From: Malus domestica
Lineage: Eukaryota; Streptophyta; Magnoliopsida; Rosales; Rosaceae
Length of the DNA stretch: 64,000 bases
Assembly: GCF_042453785.1 (NCBI RefSeq)
Contig: NC_091673.1
Coordinates: 11,317,501-11,381,500, forward strand
Reading direction: 5' to 3'
Below are positions 1 to 10,214 of this stretch, piece after piece. The notes beneath the pieces were generated by a model. The model was not told where the DNA came from. It made no database searches and saw only the letters and a list, made by a program, of their open reading frames with translations. The translations under genes were made by a program, and so were the position numbers. Position 1 is the first letter of the stretch. Each line of letters starts with the position of its first letter.

Positions 1-673
1 CACTGGCTATGTTGGTGCAAGCCCTAAGCTCCAAGGGGCTACTTCCAAAAGAGTAAGCTTCAAACACAATACCATGAATTGAAAGTATTATGTCAGATAA
101 TTATCGTGTTTTTAGAATGTGAATCTTGACCTCACATTATGACAAGAATCAACATGATTCATCCTCCAGATTTATAGTCTTGACATTTGTCCAGAAAAAT
201 AAGTCTGGCGAGAGAACGTTACCTTAAAAGCATAACCTAATTTGTTACTCTTCACATACTATCGTGAACTGAATGTGCATGTTGGTCCTGTTCATCTAGT
301 TGCAGGTCTTTTGGGCGTGGAATCAGGGCAAGATGCAGTGATTCGAACATTGCTATACGAGCACGCGAACCTGATAGTGAAACCGTATGGTATTACAGTG
401 GCTGAGTTCACAAATCGTATTTCGGTTCTAAGGAATAAGCTAGGACGCACAGGTTTGAAAGATGAAGGCCTTGTGGTTCACGAATACATAGGTGCTGAGG
501 GAAGAAGTAGCGGCAACATTCTCGCCGGAGACAAGTACTCAGTTGCATATGACAGGACTCCAGAGGAGATATTAAGGATTGTATATGGTAGTGGCGATGA
601 AGGTGTCACTGGCGGTATCTACCCTAAGGGAGCTGACGGCCGGATTGCTAAATCTTATTTGAAAAAGGAATAG
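1..673 (+). pseudogene. Desiccation-related protein PCC13-62-like, copy A (partial, splice-defective)
   Basis: Only the end of one exon (1-52, coding ...GYVGASPKLQGATSKR) and the last exon (296-673, ending TAG) are in the window. The last exon encodes the C-terminal part of the PCC13-62 family (LVAGLLGVESGQDAVIR, then LAGDKYSVAYDRTPEEILR), a ferritin-like domain protein usually secreted and linked to drought and desiccation. It differs from copy B at about 6 of 125 residues, so the duplication is recent. Seen directly: the donor gtaagc at 53 is intact, but the acceptor that copy B uses (ttcag before CTA) reads ttcat here (positions 294-295 AT instead of AG). The next AGs, after 299 and 305, both shift the frame. 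I infer a non-functional or mis-spliced copy. The upstream exons lie outside the window. Confidence 0.82.
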
Positions 674-2650
674 AACTAGTTTGATTCCCATTCAGTTTAC
701 CCTGTTCAGAAAGTTTTTTTTCCTAGCTAGACAGAATAAATCGTGTTCTTAAATAATTTGATCTAAGGAATTGTTTCAGGCTTCATTTTGTTCGCATAAT
801 ATCAGATTACAAGGGAACTTGACAAAATAGATACGGCAGAAAACGCAGTAAGGAAACACTCTAAGACGAGAAATTTTTTATTGTGATTGGAACACAGATG
901 ATAATGGAGATGTTAAATTTTAAAGTTTTGGTCTCTACCCGATATGTCAAATTAAAGTATTATTTTATTACATTGTTTTCTTTTCTTAATTTCTGTTTTA
1001 TATTTTAAGTTTTAAATATAAATAATCCATTACTAAAACTAATCGCCTTCTATTGATGTCAAGAAGACAGTATCCATGATGGACATTCACACCTTTCATC
1101 TTGCTTCAAGATGTGATATTAATCCAGATTAAACCAATAAAAATTTAATAAAAATTATTTATTAATTAATTAAAAATTATTTGAAGTAATTTGACAACAA
1201 CTCTGTCTACTGCTATTCTACGTCATGCCACATAAGAATTAGCATTTCATTTGAAAAACGTATTTTTTTTTTCAGTTTGTGGGCACCATCCTCCCTATTA
1301 TTCTTACACAATTAATGCCTTCAACGGAGTGTTACAACTTACAAGTATACACATTTGGCTCCATCCCATCGTTGTTCATACTGCTATATATCGGATTAAT
1401 CATCTGACAATGATGATAGAGAAGAAGATAGGGAACAAGGAAGGGTAGAACAACCAGTGCAGGAAAAACAGGATGGATAAGAAAACTGTGGGCAGAGAAA
1501 GTGAGAAATGCTTTTGTATAAATTTGTGTAATGTTTAAAACCATAGATTAAATGTAAATAGATGGTAGCATATAAAATCTTTGTTTGGATTTGTCTTTTA
1601 GGTTATTTTATTTATTCAAAATGTTTTAGCTAAAATTATTGATTTGATTCCCATTTAAGAGGCTCGCATACAAGCGGATATTGTTTTACTGTAGCAGCGA
1701 AAAAAATCATGCTTATGTACTCTGTGTGGGTTAGATCCTCATTGATTCATCTCCTGCCTAAGAACTAACTATTTAACCTATTAACGCGTGAAAAATAATC
1801 ATGTTTATGTACCCTGATATGGGTTCGATGTTGTGACCTAAAACTTAGGTAGAGAAACGATAGAGAGAGATATATTTCTCATGTCTAGTGCCCTTATCAC
1901 AATCACACTATGTGAAATTTTAATTACAACATGGCATATAATATCACTAACTCTGGATATTAAGTCATTCTACAAATCTTTAAATCCTATTCATAAAATC
2001 TTGTTTATTGTGTATCATAAAATATTTTATGATACAACCTCATTAAGTTTAGACACAAAATTAAGCTGACACTCTCTAACTAAGTTTGGTCATACAATAT
2101 ATGTGGAACATACCTGCATTAGTGAATGTCAAAGGTGTGGTTAAATTTTATGTGTATAAGGCTTTGTTTGGTGTCCAGTTGGATTGGAATAGAAAACCTA
2201 CAATCCTATTACATATAACGTACACCGAAGTGAAAAATGAAAACAGTGTGTACAACTGGAAGGAGAAAATAAATTACTCATAAAAAAATAAAAATAAAGC
2301 CTTTACAATTCCATTTCTCCTAAAAAAGTAGAACTAAAATGATAAGTTTCCTTAATGTCTAATCCACCTTTCAATTTTCTCTAAATAAAAAATCGAATAT
2401 AATGAATTGTCCATACTAATCATACAAAATCTAAATATTTATATTTGTTAATATTCATTCCAAACGATGTCGAACATAAAATATTGCAACATGAAATCGT
2501 TGTTATCTCTTATGGATCATGAATCATCCCCGATCGTCGTCCACGTACACCCAGCAGGCATGCAAAAAAAGACGTTCTCATCAGATTTTTCTTTCTTATT
2601 TTTCTTATTGTTTTTAAATGTGCATTAAACTCATGAGCTCGTCAGAATGC
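674..2650. other. Intergenic, AT-rich, between the two tandem PCC13-62 copies
   Basis: The first ~150 bp repeats the 3' flank of copy B (aaataatttgatctaagga). It then holds the PPR fragment listed separately at 1273-1407. The rest is AT-rich with no ORF I can assign. An ACGT-core motif (ccacgtacacc near 2539) lies in the upstream region of copy B and could be an ABRE-like site, but that is only a string match. Confidence 0.6.
1273..1407 (-). pseudogene. PPR gene fragment (relic of duplicated At3g48810-like gene)
   Basis: About 135 bp align in the same orientation with 6243-6365 inside the intact PPR gene. Read on the minus strand it gives QMINPIYSSM...DGMEPNVYT against QMINPIYSNM...DGMEPNVYT in the gene. 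Similarity stops abruptly on both sides. It lies downstream of PCC13-62 copy A, as the intact PPR gene lies downstream of copy B, so it is best explained as the remnant of a PPR gene duplicated in the same block and then largely deleted. It has no coding capacity. Confidence 0.88.
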
Positions 2651-2657
2651 TATATAA
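2651..2657 (+). promoter_or_regulatory. TATA box of PCC13-62 copy B
   Basis: tatataa lies 50 bp upstream of the ATG at 2707, a normal plant spacing to a start site about 30 bp further on. It suggests the locus still has a core promoter although its reading frame is interrupted. Confidence 0.6.
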
Positions 2658-2706
2658 GATGAACAAGTCCATCACTTGCTAAGACACACTCAAAGCTGTA
2701 ACAAAC

Positions 2707-4136
2707 ATGGCTACATTTGCTTATGCCACAGCCATTGCTGCCTTCCTCATCCTCCTTCCACTATCTTGCTATTCCGAATCGATATTGGACCACCATCACG
2801 ACTCCTCCTCCATCCCGCAATCGGATGTCGATCTTTTGGAGTTTCCTTTGAATTTAGAGTATTTGGAAGCTGAGTTCTTTTTGTATGGTGCTTTCGGGCA
2901 TGGCTTGGATACAGTTGATCCGAGCTTAACCCTAGGAGGTCCAACTCCCATTGGTGCTAAAAGGGCACAGTTGGACCACTTCACTAGGGATGTCATCGAG
3001 CAATTTGGATGGCAAGAAGTTGGACATTTGAGGTTCAATTTTCTATATATTTTTCCTCGTAATTTTCTTAATTTACTAGAGAAGTGATTTCCGCACACTT
3101 CATTTTAACTTCTGTATATCCGACATATTTTATTTTTAGCATTTGGATCCAATGAATCAAAGAAGAATTAGGAAACAAAAATGAACATGATGTTTGAAGG
3201 AGAAAATGAGCGTGCACAAATCATTTCTTGTTTACAAATGCTACATAATAGAAAGTTTTTCTAACGTAATTATGTGTTTTCTTGTGCAGAGCCATTAAGA
3301 AAACAGTGAAGGGTTTCCCAAGGCCATTGTTGAATTAAAGTGCAGAATCATTTGCCCATGTGTTTGATTCTGCATTTGGGAGTCCCTTAAATCCACCATT
3401 TGACCCTTATGCCAATTCAATCAACTATCTCCTTGCATCCTATTTGATTCCTTATGTTGGTCTCACTGGCTATGTTGGTGCAAGCCCTAAGCTCCAAGGT
3501 GCTGCTTCCAAAAGGGTAAGCTTCAAACACAATACCAAGAACTGAAAGTATTATGTTATATAAGTGTTTTAGAATGTGATCAATCTCGACCGCATATTGT
3601 GACAAGAATCAACATGATTCATCGTCCAAACTTATAGTCCTGGCATTTATCCAGAAAATAAGTTTGGCGAGAGAACGTTACCTTAAAAGCATAACCAAAT
3701 TTGTTACTCTCTATCACATACTATTGTGAACCTGAATGTGCATGTTGGTCCTGTTCAGCTAGTTGCAGGTCTTTTGGGCGTGGAATCAGGGCAAGATGCA
3801 GTGATTCGAGCACTGCTATACGAGCACGCGAACCTGATAGTGAAACCGTATGGCATTACAGTGGCCGAGTTCACAAATCGTCTTTCGGATCTAAGGAATA
3901 AGCTAGGACGCACAGGTTTGAAAGATGAAGGCCTTGTGGTTCACGAATACATAGGCGCTGAGGGAAAAATTAGCGGCAACATTCTCGCCGGAGACAAGTA
4001 CTCGGTTGCATATGACAGGACTCCAGAGGAGATCCTAAGGATCGTATATGGTAGCGGCGATGAACGTGTCACTGGCGGTATCTACCCTAAAGGAGCTGAC
4101 GGCCGGATTGCTAAATCTTATTTGAAAAAGGAATAG
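2707..4136 (+). pseudogene. Desiccation-related protein PCC13-62-like, copy B (nonsense codon in exon 2)
   Basis: Three exons: 2707-3032, 3290-3515 and 3759-4136, all with GT-AG junctions. Exon 1 encodes a signal peptide (about residues 1-23, hydrophobic AAFLILLPLSC) followed by the start of the ferritin-like domain (LEYLEAEFFLYGAFGHGLD). Exon 3 encodes the conserved C-terminus. In exon 2 the frame reads GFPRPLLN, then TAA at 3336-3338, then SAESFAHVFDSAFG. Family members normally have Leu there (PLLDLSAES), so a TTA-to-TAA change is likely. The product would stop at about 124 of an expected ~310 residues. Everything else, including splice sites and the TATA box, is preserved, so the lesion is young. 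It could also be a segregating null allele or a sequencing error. The first intron carries a MITE. Confidence 0.85.
3084..3228. mobile_element. MITE in intron 1 of PCC13-62 copy B
   Basis: Imperfect terminal inverted repeats: left tgatttccgcacacttcatt, right (reverse complement) tgatttgtgcacgctcattt. The interior is AT-rich and non-coding, about 145 bp overall. The same termini recur at 35498-35631, so this is a family and not chance. No transposase is present. Confidence 0.6.
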
Positions 4137-4861
4137 AACATGAACAAATAGGACTTGTTTGGTTGACATTTAATTTACCCTGTTCAGAATGTCTTCTTTT
4201 TTTTTAAATAAAAAATAAATCACGTTCTTAAATAATTTGATCTAAGGAATCTTTACAGGTTTCATTTTGTTCGCATAAATTCTTCGATTTTTCTTCGCAT
4301 AAAAACGGGTTACACGGGAACTTGACAAAGTAGACAGCACGGAAAATGAAGAAAACACTCTTATGATATGTTGCAATACTTGCATCTGCAGCCAAAATTT
4401 TCTATTCACAACTCACGAACATGATTCATACATAAGTGAGCAAATAACACGGATTACATTTTCGACCAAAAAAGAGTACGAAACTATGGAGATTACATGC
4501 AGAAAAACACTAGCACATTGCTACAACAAGAGCGCAAAGCGACATGCCATAAGAAAAAGAGTTAAAGATCAGTGACATCTTGCAGCATTTCTGGGGAGCA
4601 TGGTGCGTTGGCTTTTGCCTCCATCAGGTTTCAAGCAGTGCAATAGTTCCAGTGCAGACCGAAAATTGCTGCTGCATCATTTTTCCATGGCCTCCAAGGT
4701 GTACAACTGCACTAACAGCTTGCTCAGACTTCTGGAAGCAAGGGATGAGTGTAGGAGCTACTTTAGATATTCACAGGTAACCGGACTTTAATGTGTAAGC
4801 ATGTCTGTAGGCTCATCGCAGAAATAGATGATTCTCCATAAGAGCATCTAACTCAGTTTTC
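4137..4861. other. Convergent intergenic region, PCC13-62 copy B / PPR 3' ends
   Basis: This holds the 3' flank of copy B (shared with copy A for ~120 bp) and the 3' UTR side of the PPR gene. Several short ORFs occur but none resembles a known protein. Confidence 0.5.
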
Positions 4862-6865
4862 TTATCGATTGCGAACTATATCGTCCAGCATGTAGATTGG
4901 CCCCAAATGACCTAAACTGCTAAAGAAACACCGCACCAACGAATTCCATGTGCCCGTGTTGGGGCAGATCCCTTCACTTACCATCTTATTTAGATAAATC
5001 ATGGCCTCATCTAAACCTACCCAATTACAAATCCCCCACACAAGACTAGTATATGCTACTACATCTGGTCGCCACTGCTTTTCTGCACCAATTCTGTCGA
5101 AAAGCTGAATCGCAGTGCTTATCGTACCTTCCTTACAATTGGCATATATAATCGTGTTATATGTGATCGCATCAGGCTTCGTTCCCCTTACCAGCATCTT
5201 TCCTAAAAGCTGCATAGCCTCCTTGGTCATTCCTACATGACAAAAACCATTCAAAATGGTATTGTAAGTTACCAAATTCATCATCATCCCTCTTTCTTCT
5301 ATCTCCCTAACAATTCCATAAGCTTCTTCAAATCTGTTCGCCTTGAAGAGACCATCCAGTAACTCATTATATGTTGTAATGTTAGGCAAACACCCATTTT
5401 TCTCCATTTTATCGAGCATGTTGACAGCCCAATCTACCTTTCCATCAGCACATAACCCTTTGATAAATGTGTTAAATGTAACTGTATTCGGAGGACAACC
5501 TTCAGCAGCCATATTTTCTACAAGACTACGAGCTTGATGAAACATAAAATTCCTACAGAGAACATCCACCATGCAAGTATATGCTATAACATTAGGGCGG
5601 CAACCACGGTTCATCATATTGTTCCAAGTGTCAGATGCACCAACAAGGTCACCAACTTTGGCAAAGCCATCAATCAGAGTGCTATATGTGGTCACATTTG
5701 GAGGGCAACCATTTTTGTCCATCTCATGGCAAACAGATACAGCATCCCCCATTTTTCCATTAGTGCAGAGACCATGTACCAGAGTAGTGTATGCAATAAT
5801 ATTTGGCTTAAATTCCTCGAGAATCATCCGATTCCACAAGTCAAGAGCTTCGTGTACTCTCCCTTCCACAAAATAGCCCTTTATCAAGGAAGTAAAGGTG
5901 TGAACATTAGGGCTACATCCTCTCACAATCATTTGAGCCAAAACTGCAAGAGCAGACTCAACATTCCTCGTATCAGAAAGTGAATTAATAATCGTTGAGT
6001 ATGTGATAACATTAGGGTTTATACCCTTATCCACCATTTCAACCAACAACTTCAAAGCCGCCTCAATTTTGTTCTCCTTGCACACCCCATTCACCAAAGC
6101 ATTATAAACAGGCACAATGGGTTCAAACCTACCAGCAAGCTCCCTAGCTTCCTCTACCTTCCCAAGTCTACATAATGCAGACACTACAGTGGTATAGCTC
6201 ACTGCGTCCGGCAAACACCCCTTCTTAGACATTTCAACAAGCAGTTTGTGAGCACCATCAACCCTATCATTCTTACACAATGCCTTCAACAGAATGTTAT
6301 AAGTATATACATTTGGCTCCATCCCATCTTTCTTCATATTGCTATATATCGGGTTAATCATCTGAAACCGATTTTCGCTAAGCAGAGCATCCAAGAGGTG
6401 ATTGTAAATCTTGACAGTGGATTTGCACCCAAATTCCCTAATCCTATAGAACATCTTCAAGGCCTGCTCAGCCAACCCAGCTCGCCGATACGAGCTGATC
6501 ACACATATAAACAGCTCCTCAGAGCACCCAACTCCCTCCAATTTCATCTGGTTCAACAAGTACTGCACACCATCCATCTCACATTGCCTCCCAAGCTTCT
6601 CAATCATGGCATGGTACGTCAATGGGGTATGCTCAAAAGCTCTGGAATTGGCAATTGACCTGAAATACTCTAACGCAGAGCCCAAATGGTGCTCGGATTT
6701 CAACCTCTGCAACACATCAGACTCTTTGAGAAAGGGTTGATCTTGATTGGGTTCGATTTGGGGTTTAGGGTTTGAACCGAGAATTGGGTTTGTTGTATTG
6801 AGCACAAATGGGACTGATGGTTTGTGAACTTTCAGCAGCAAGGAGCGTCCTTCCTTCAAATACAT
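4862..6865 (-). CDS. Pentatricopeptide repeat protein, P class (At3g48810-like)
   Basis: A single-exon 667-residue ORF, the usual structure of plant PPR genes. From about residue 80 to 650 it is an array of ~35-residue PPR motifs of P type, recognisable by PNVxTYxxLIxGxCxxGxxxxA spacing (EPNVYTYNILLKALCKNDR, PPNVTTYSTLIDGFAKVGD, LPNITTYNELLDGLFKANR). There are no E, E+ or DYW editing extensions. The N-terminus (MYLKEGRSLLLKVHKPSVPF) and the overall sequence match my memory of Arabidopsis At3g48810, of similar length. P-class PPRs bind organellar RNA by a two-residue-per-repeat code and affect stability, splicing or translation. The basic N-terminus could be an organellar presequence. The exact RNA target cannot be read here. 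It is divergent from EMC6, with ~300 bp between the gene and EMC6's leader. I see no lesion. Confidence 0.95.
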   Translation of the reverse strand: MYLKEGRSLLLKVHKPSVPFVLNTTNPILGSNPKPQIEPNQDQPFLKESDVLQRLKSEHHLGSALEYFRSIANSRAFEHTPLTYHAMIEKLGRQCEMDGVQYLLNQMKLEGVGCSEELFICVISSYRRAGLAEQALKMFYRIREFGCKSTVKIYNHLLDALLSENRFQMINPIYSNMKKDGMEPNVYTYNILLKALCKNDRVDGAHKLLVEMSKKGCLPDAVSYTTVVSALCRLGKVEEARELAGRFEPIVPVYNALVNGVCKENKIEAALKLLVEMVDKGINPNVITYSTIINSLSDTRNVESALAVLAQMIVRGCSPNVHTFTSLIKGYFVEGRVHEALDLWNRMILEEFKPNIIAYTTLVHGLCTNGKMGDAVSVCHEMDKNGCPPNVTTYSTLIDGFAKVGDLVGASDTWNNMMNRGCRPNVIAYTCMVDVLCRNFMFHQARSLVENMAAEGCPPNTVTFNTFIKGLCADGKVDWAVNMLDKMEKNGCLPNITTYNELLDGLFKANRFEEAYGIVREIEERGMMMNLVTYNTILNGFCHVGMTKEAMQLLGKMLVRGTKPDAITYNTIIYANCKEGTISTAIQLFDRIGAEKQWRPDVVAYTSLVWGICNWVGLDEAMIYLNKMVSEGICPNTGTWNSLVRCFFSSLGHLGPIYMLDDIVRNR

Positions 6866-7297
6866 CGGAAAACCAGCTCAAATTTTGCTCATCAAATTAG
6901 AGATTTCAAAACCCTAGCTGAAGCAAATTTCAAAACCTAATCAATGAAAGATCAATTTTTTGTGTTCTGGGACGCTTGATATCCAATCAAAGTTGAAGAA
7001 TTTGAAGGGTTTTTAGGGTTTGGGTTGCAGAGAAATTACAGTCCGAGTAAAAGAAAGTACAGTCCAAGTGAAGAAGGGGAGGACAGAAATGGGTTTTCAG
7101 GTTCAGGATAGGGGCAAAAATGTGAAACGAATTAAACTTTCGGGGCGAAATACAAACATTTGGTAAACTGGATCGGCGGGTTGGGTACTTCGACTCGGAC
7201 TCGGTTTCCTTCTAAGACCCATAAACCCAATTACGCACAAACAAAGCTCATTCGCTCTGCAGACTGGAAGAGCAGAGGCCTCCGATCGCTCCTCACT
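6866..7297. promoter_or_regulatory. Divergent intergenic/leader region of PPR gene and EMC6
   Basis: A compact ~430-bp interval separates the PPR ATG (minus) from the donor of EMC6's 5'-UTR intron (plus). It must contain both promoters and leaders. I see no convincing TATA box, typical of broadly expressed plant genes. Confidence 0.5.
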
Positions 7298-8324
7298 GTA
7301 AGTTCATCCCTGCAATTTCTTCAATTTCTTTGTTTTGGATTTCATCGAGCTTTATGATATATTTCCAAATTACAGATCTTGTACTACTAGATTTCCGATG
7401 ATTACACTGAATCTGAAATTTGCGGGGCAAGATTTTAATTTTTTTTGTAAATTTTAATTCCAGAAAAGGGGTGTGGTTTTTGAATTTGTAGAAGTTCAGG
7501 GTAATGGTTTGGAGTTTGTATAATTCTGTTTGTGTTGGTATGTAATTTTCATGATGTGAGATGTGTTAGTGATAGACTTGTTTGTAGTCAGGTTACTCTA
7601 CTGTGCCCATACTATGAAAAACCTTAGACCTAGAAATCTTCAGGACACTGATAGCTCGTTTACTAATTCGTAATCACTATAAGGAGGAATTAGGGTGGAT
7701 CCCGCCCGTGTATCGTTTCCTACCCATTAGTAAACACCTGAATCCGTGAACAGCGTGCAGTTCCATTTTTTACCCATTCCATTCCTCCTTAGTAAACACG
7801 CCATTATAAGAACCCAGTTCAGTTTCTGCTGAGTGATAAATATCAAGCGTGTGATTTGGATTTCAGACGCGAAGGTTGGCAATTTGTGTGACTTGTTTTA
7901 GCCGGTCATGTGCTGTTTATACATTGAAATCTCGATAATTTAGTTCATCGTAATTTCTTAAAGCAGAAACGAGTCTTCTATGTGATTGTAGAACTTCATG
8001 CAAAGTTGCAAACCCATTTGAGTCTTTCACCTTGTACTCTATAGATTTTCCCTCTGGTGGAAATTTCAGATATGCCATATGACTATGAGTCTAGTGAATG
8101 CCTAGGAGTTCCATTCACTGTGTTCTGAAAGTTTTGTGTATATTTGCTTCCTCCACAGCTTTACCTGTTTGATTTCCTGTTCTTTTTCCCTATTACGCTA
8201 TGGTTTGCCTTTTTTTGGACTAGCTGCCTGATTGAACTTGCATTAGTTATTTAGTCCAATGACATTAGGGTGATGTTTTATACAAAACTGAGGGACTGTC
8301 GGTTTGTTTTTTCTTTTTCTTCAG
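7298..8324 (+). other. 5'-UTR (leader) intron of EMC6
   Basis: A consensus donor (cact/gtaagt at 7298) and a polypyrimidine acceptor (ttctttttcttcag at 8324) bracket ~1 kb of T-rich sequence upstream of the ATG at 8358. This is the normal pattern of a plant leader intron, which often enhances expression. It is inferred from splice signals only. Confidence 0.6.
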
Positions 8325-8357
8325 GAATTATTTCTCAGCTCATAGAAAGAAAAAGGT

Positions 8358-9041
8358 ATGGGTGTGTCTGAGAAGAAATCTAGCGAGGCCGCATTTGATG
8401 TGCCAACCCTCAACGCTGAGAATTTGCAAAGTAACATGAAAGTTATATATTACAGGTTTGTTTTGACAACCTCATGGCCCATCATGAAAACTTATTCTAT
8501 GTTTCCCATGTGTTCTTATGTGGACTTGTCGATCCTCCTGTAATCGATGATAAATTATCTTGCTAAATGTTGGGAGGGATCACAGTTCCATGTATTTACT
8601 CATGTCGGTTACTATATCACACATCAGGCTAGCTTAACTGTCGCGTAATGACCTTTTGGATGAATCATAAGATAGCATGCGGGAAGATGTCACACCAAAT
8701 GATTTGATATCTTCAAAATGTTTTCATGCTAGAAATTACGTTCTTATAACTTTCTGGCTTAATACTAAAATGTCTGCATTTGTCCTTTGTGCAGCCGAAC
8801 ATTCATGTCTATCATCGGTGGTGTCATTGCTGGAATTTTGGGGTTCACTGGCCTCACCGGATTTATTTTTTATTTTCTTATCATGACCGTCACTTCAGTT
8901 GGACTCATTGCCAAGACGGGGTTTACAGTTTATTCATATTTTGATAGCTGGAGCCAGATTATACTCGACGGCTTTCTGGGTGGGCTTTTGTCATTCGTGC
9001 TGTTCTGGACATTCGCATATGACCTTGTGCATATATTCTGA
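8358..9041 (+). CDS. EMC6: ER membrane protein complex subunit 6 (EMC6 / Rab5-interacting family)
   Basis: Two coding exons, 8358-8455 and 8795-9041, encode 114 residues. The joined reading runs ...NLQSNMKVIYYS / RTFMSIIGGVIAGILGF... and ends FAYDLVHIF. The family's conserved stretches (AENLQxNMKxIYYSRTF, GILGFTGLTGFxFY, GGLLSFVLFWTFAYDLVHIF) are all present, and length equals other plant EMC6 proteins. Three hydrophobic segments fit the known topology. EMC6 is a core subunit of the ER membrane protein complex that inserts tail-anchored and multi-pass proteins. Start choice is clear because the next ATG would remove the conserved N-terminus. I see no lesion. Confidence 0.95.
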
Positions 9042-10214
9042 GGGATTATCTGCTACGTCTCGAATGAAAGGGGGCCTTTGGTGCTGCTAACTATTTACTA
9101 TTTCAAGAAAGGTCTGAACCCGTTGCTGCTTCCTGCAATGTAGTCTTTTGCTGCCGATTTGAAACCAAACGAATGTCGTCGTTGGCTTTGTCCACCGCTA
9201 TTTTTTTTCCGATGAATGCTGCTTAGCTGAAAGGATAACATACACAGGCTTGTTGGCGGTATCCGGAGCTGTTTTGCTCTTTGGATTACTGTCGCACATG
9301 TTTTTTTCTTAACCAATTTGAATGTTGGACAGAGGTAATGAAATCATTTTTTTATATATTGAGGTTGAGGCAGCTATGTTGAGAGTACAGCAGTAACCTT
9401 TCACGGGTGAGATATCGGTGACAGCATGCCAAAGTGCAATTTATGAATTCTTTAGGACCAAGGGTTTGTTTGAGATTTTTGCGCTTTTTGCTAATAAAAA
9501 ATGTTTTTTACTTCAGCAGAAAAGATGAAAAAACTACTTTTATGAGTTATAGAAGTGAGTTCATAAAGCACATTGAGTTTTTAATAGAAATTTTGACTTG
9601 TTTATAATGAAAGGTAAAAGTGCTTCTTACATGGTTAACGAGGAGGGTTGGTTAAGTTTGGTAAGAATTGTCATCTTTGTTAGACTAAGGCTTAGGTTCA
9701 AGCTTTGTTGTCGACAATTTATATTGGTGGACGATCTATAAAAATAAAATAAAAAGAAGCTACGACCCCCTATGTAGTCTTCAAAGAAGCTTGTGGTATG
9801 CTCTGGTCTTGAGATGGCGTAGCCTCCTCTCTCCCTAAACTTTAATAACAAAAAAAAGTACTTACATGAGCAATTCCAAACAGGGCCTAATTAGTTTGCA
9901 GTTGTTTAAAATCTTTAAAACACCAAATATTTAGTATGTAATGCTAAGTACCCACCCTTCCCTATGCAACGTACGTCCCGACACCTAATGCTAATACAAT
10001 GTTGACAAAAGAACTAATACAATGATCTACAATTCGATTAATAACCGAGTGATTTGTGATGAGCAGCAGATGATTCGATATCCCAATTGGGTTACGGAGA
10101 CAAGATTTCTTGCAGTGGAACAGTATTCTCCGGTGTCGCATAAACTTTGACAAGCAACTGGCCTTATTGTGTTCTATGTCTTCTACATATTTGAATTCTC
10201 AAGCCTGTGGAGTT
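9042..10214. other. EMC6 3' UTR and intergenic region, RWA 3' flank
   Basis: About 300 bp of EMC6 3' UTR is followed by a possible MITE (9442-9894, listed) and the 3' flank of the RWA gene. No other coding sequence is recognised. Confidence 0.45.
9442..9894. mobile_element. Possible hAT-type MITE or MITE-like insertion
   Basis: The left end (agggtttgtttgagatttttgc) and the reverse complement of the right end (taggccctgtttggaattgctc) are similar imperfect inverted repeats of the 'GGCCCTGTTTGG' type common in plant hAT MITEs. The interior contains 'aaaagtgcttcttacat'-like tracts but a central part I do not recognise. I see no clean target-site duplication, so boundaries are approximate. Confidence 0.35.

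Noticed and set aside
9627-9851. 74-codon minus-strand ORF
   Set aside because: It falls inside a probable MITE-like insertion and has no recognisable motif.
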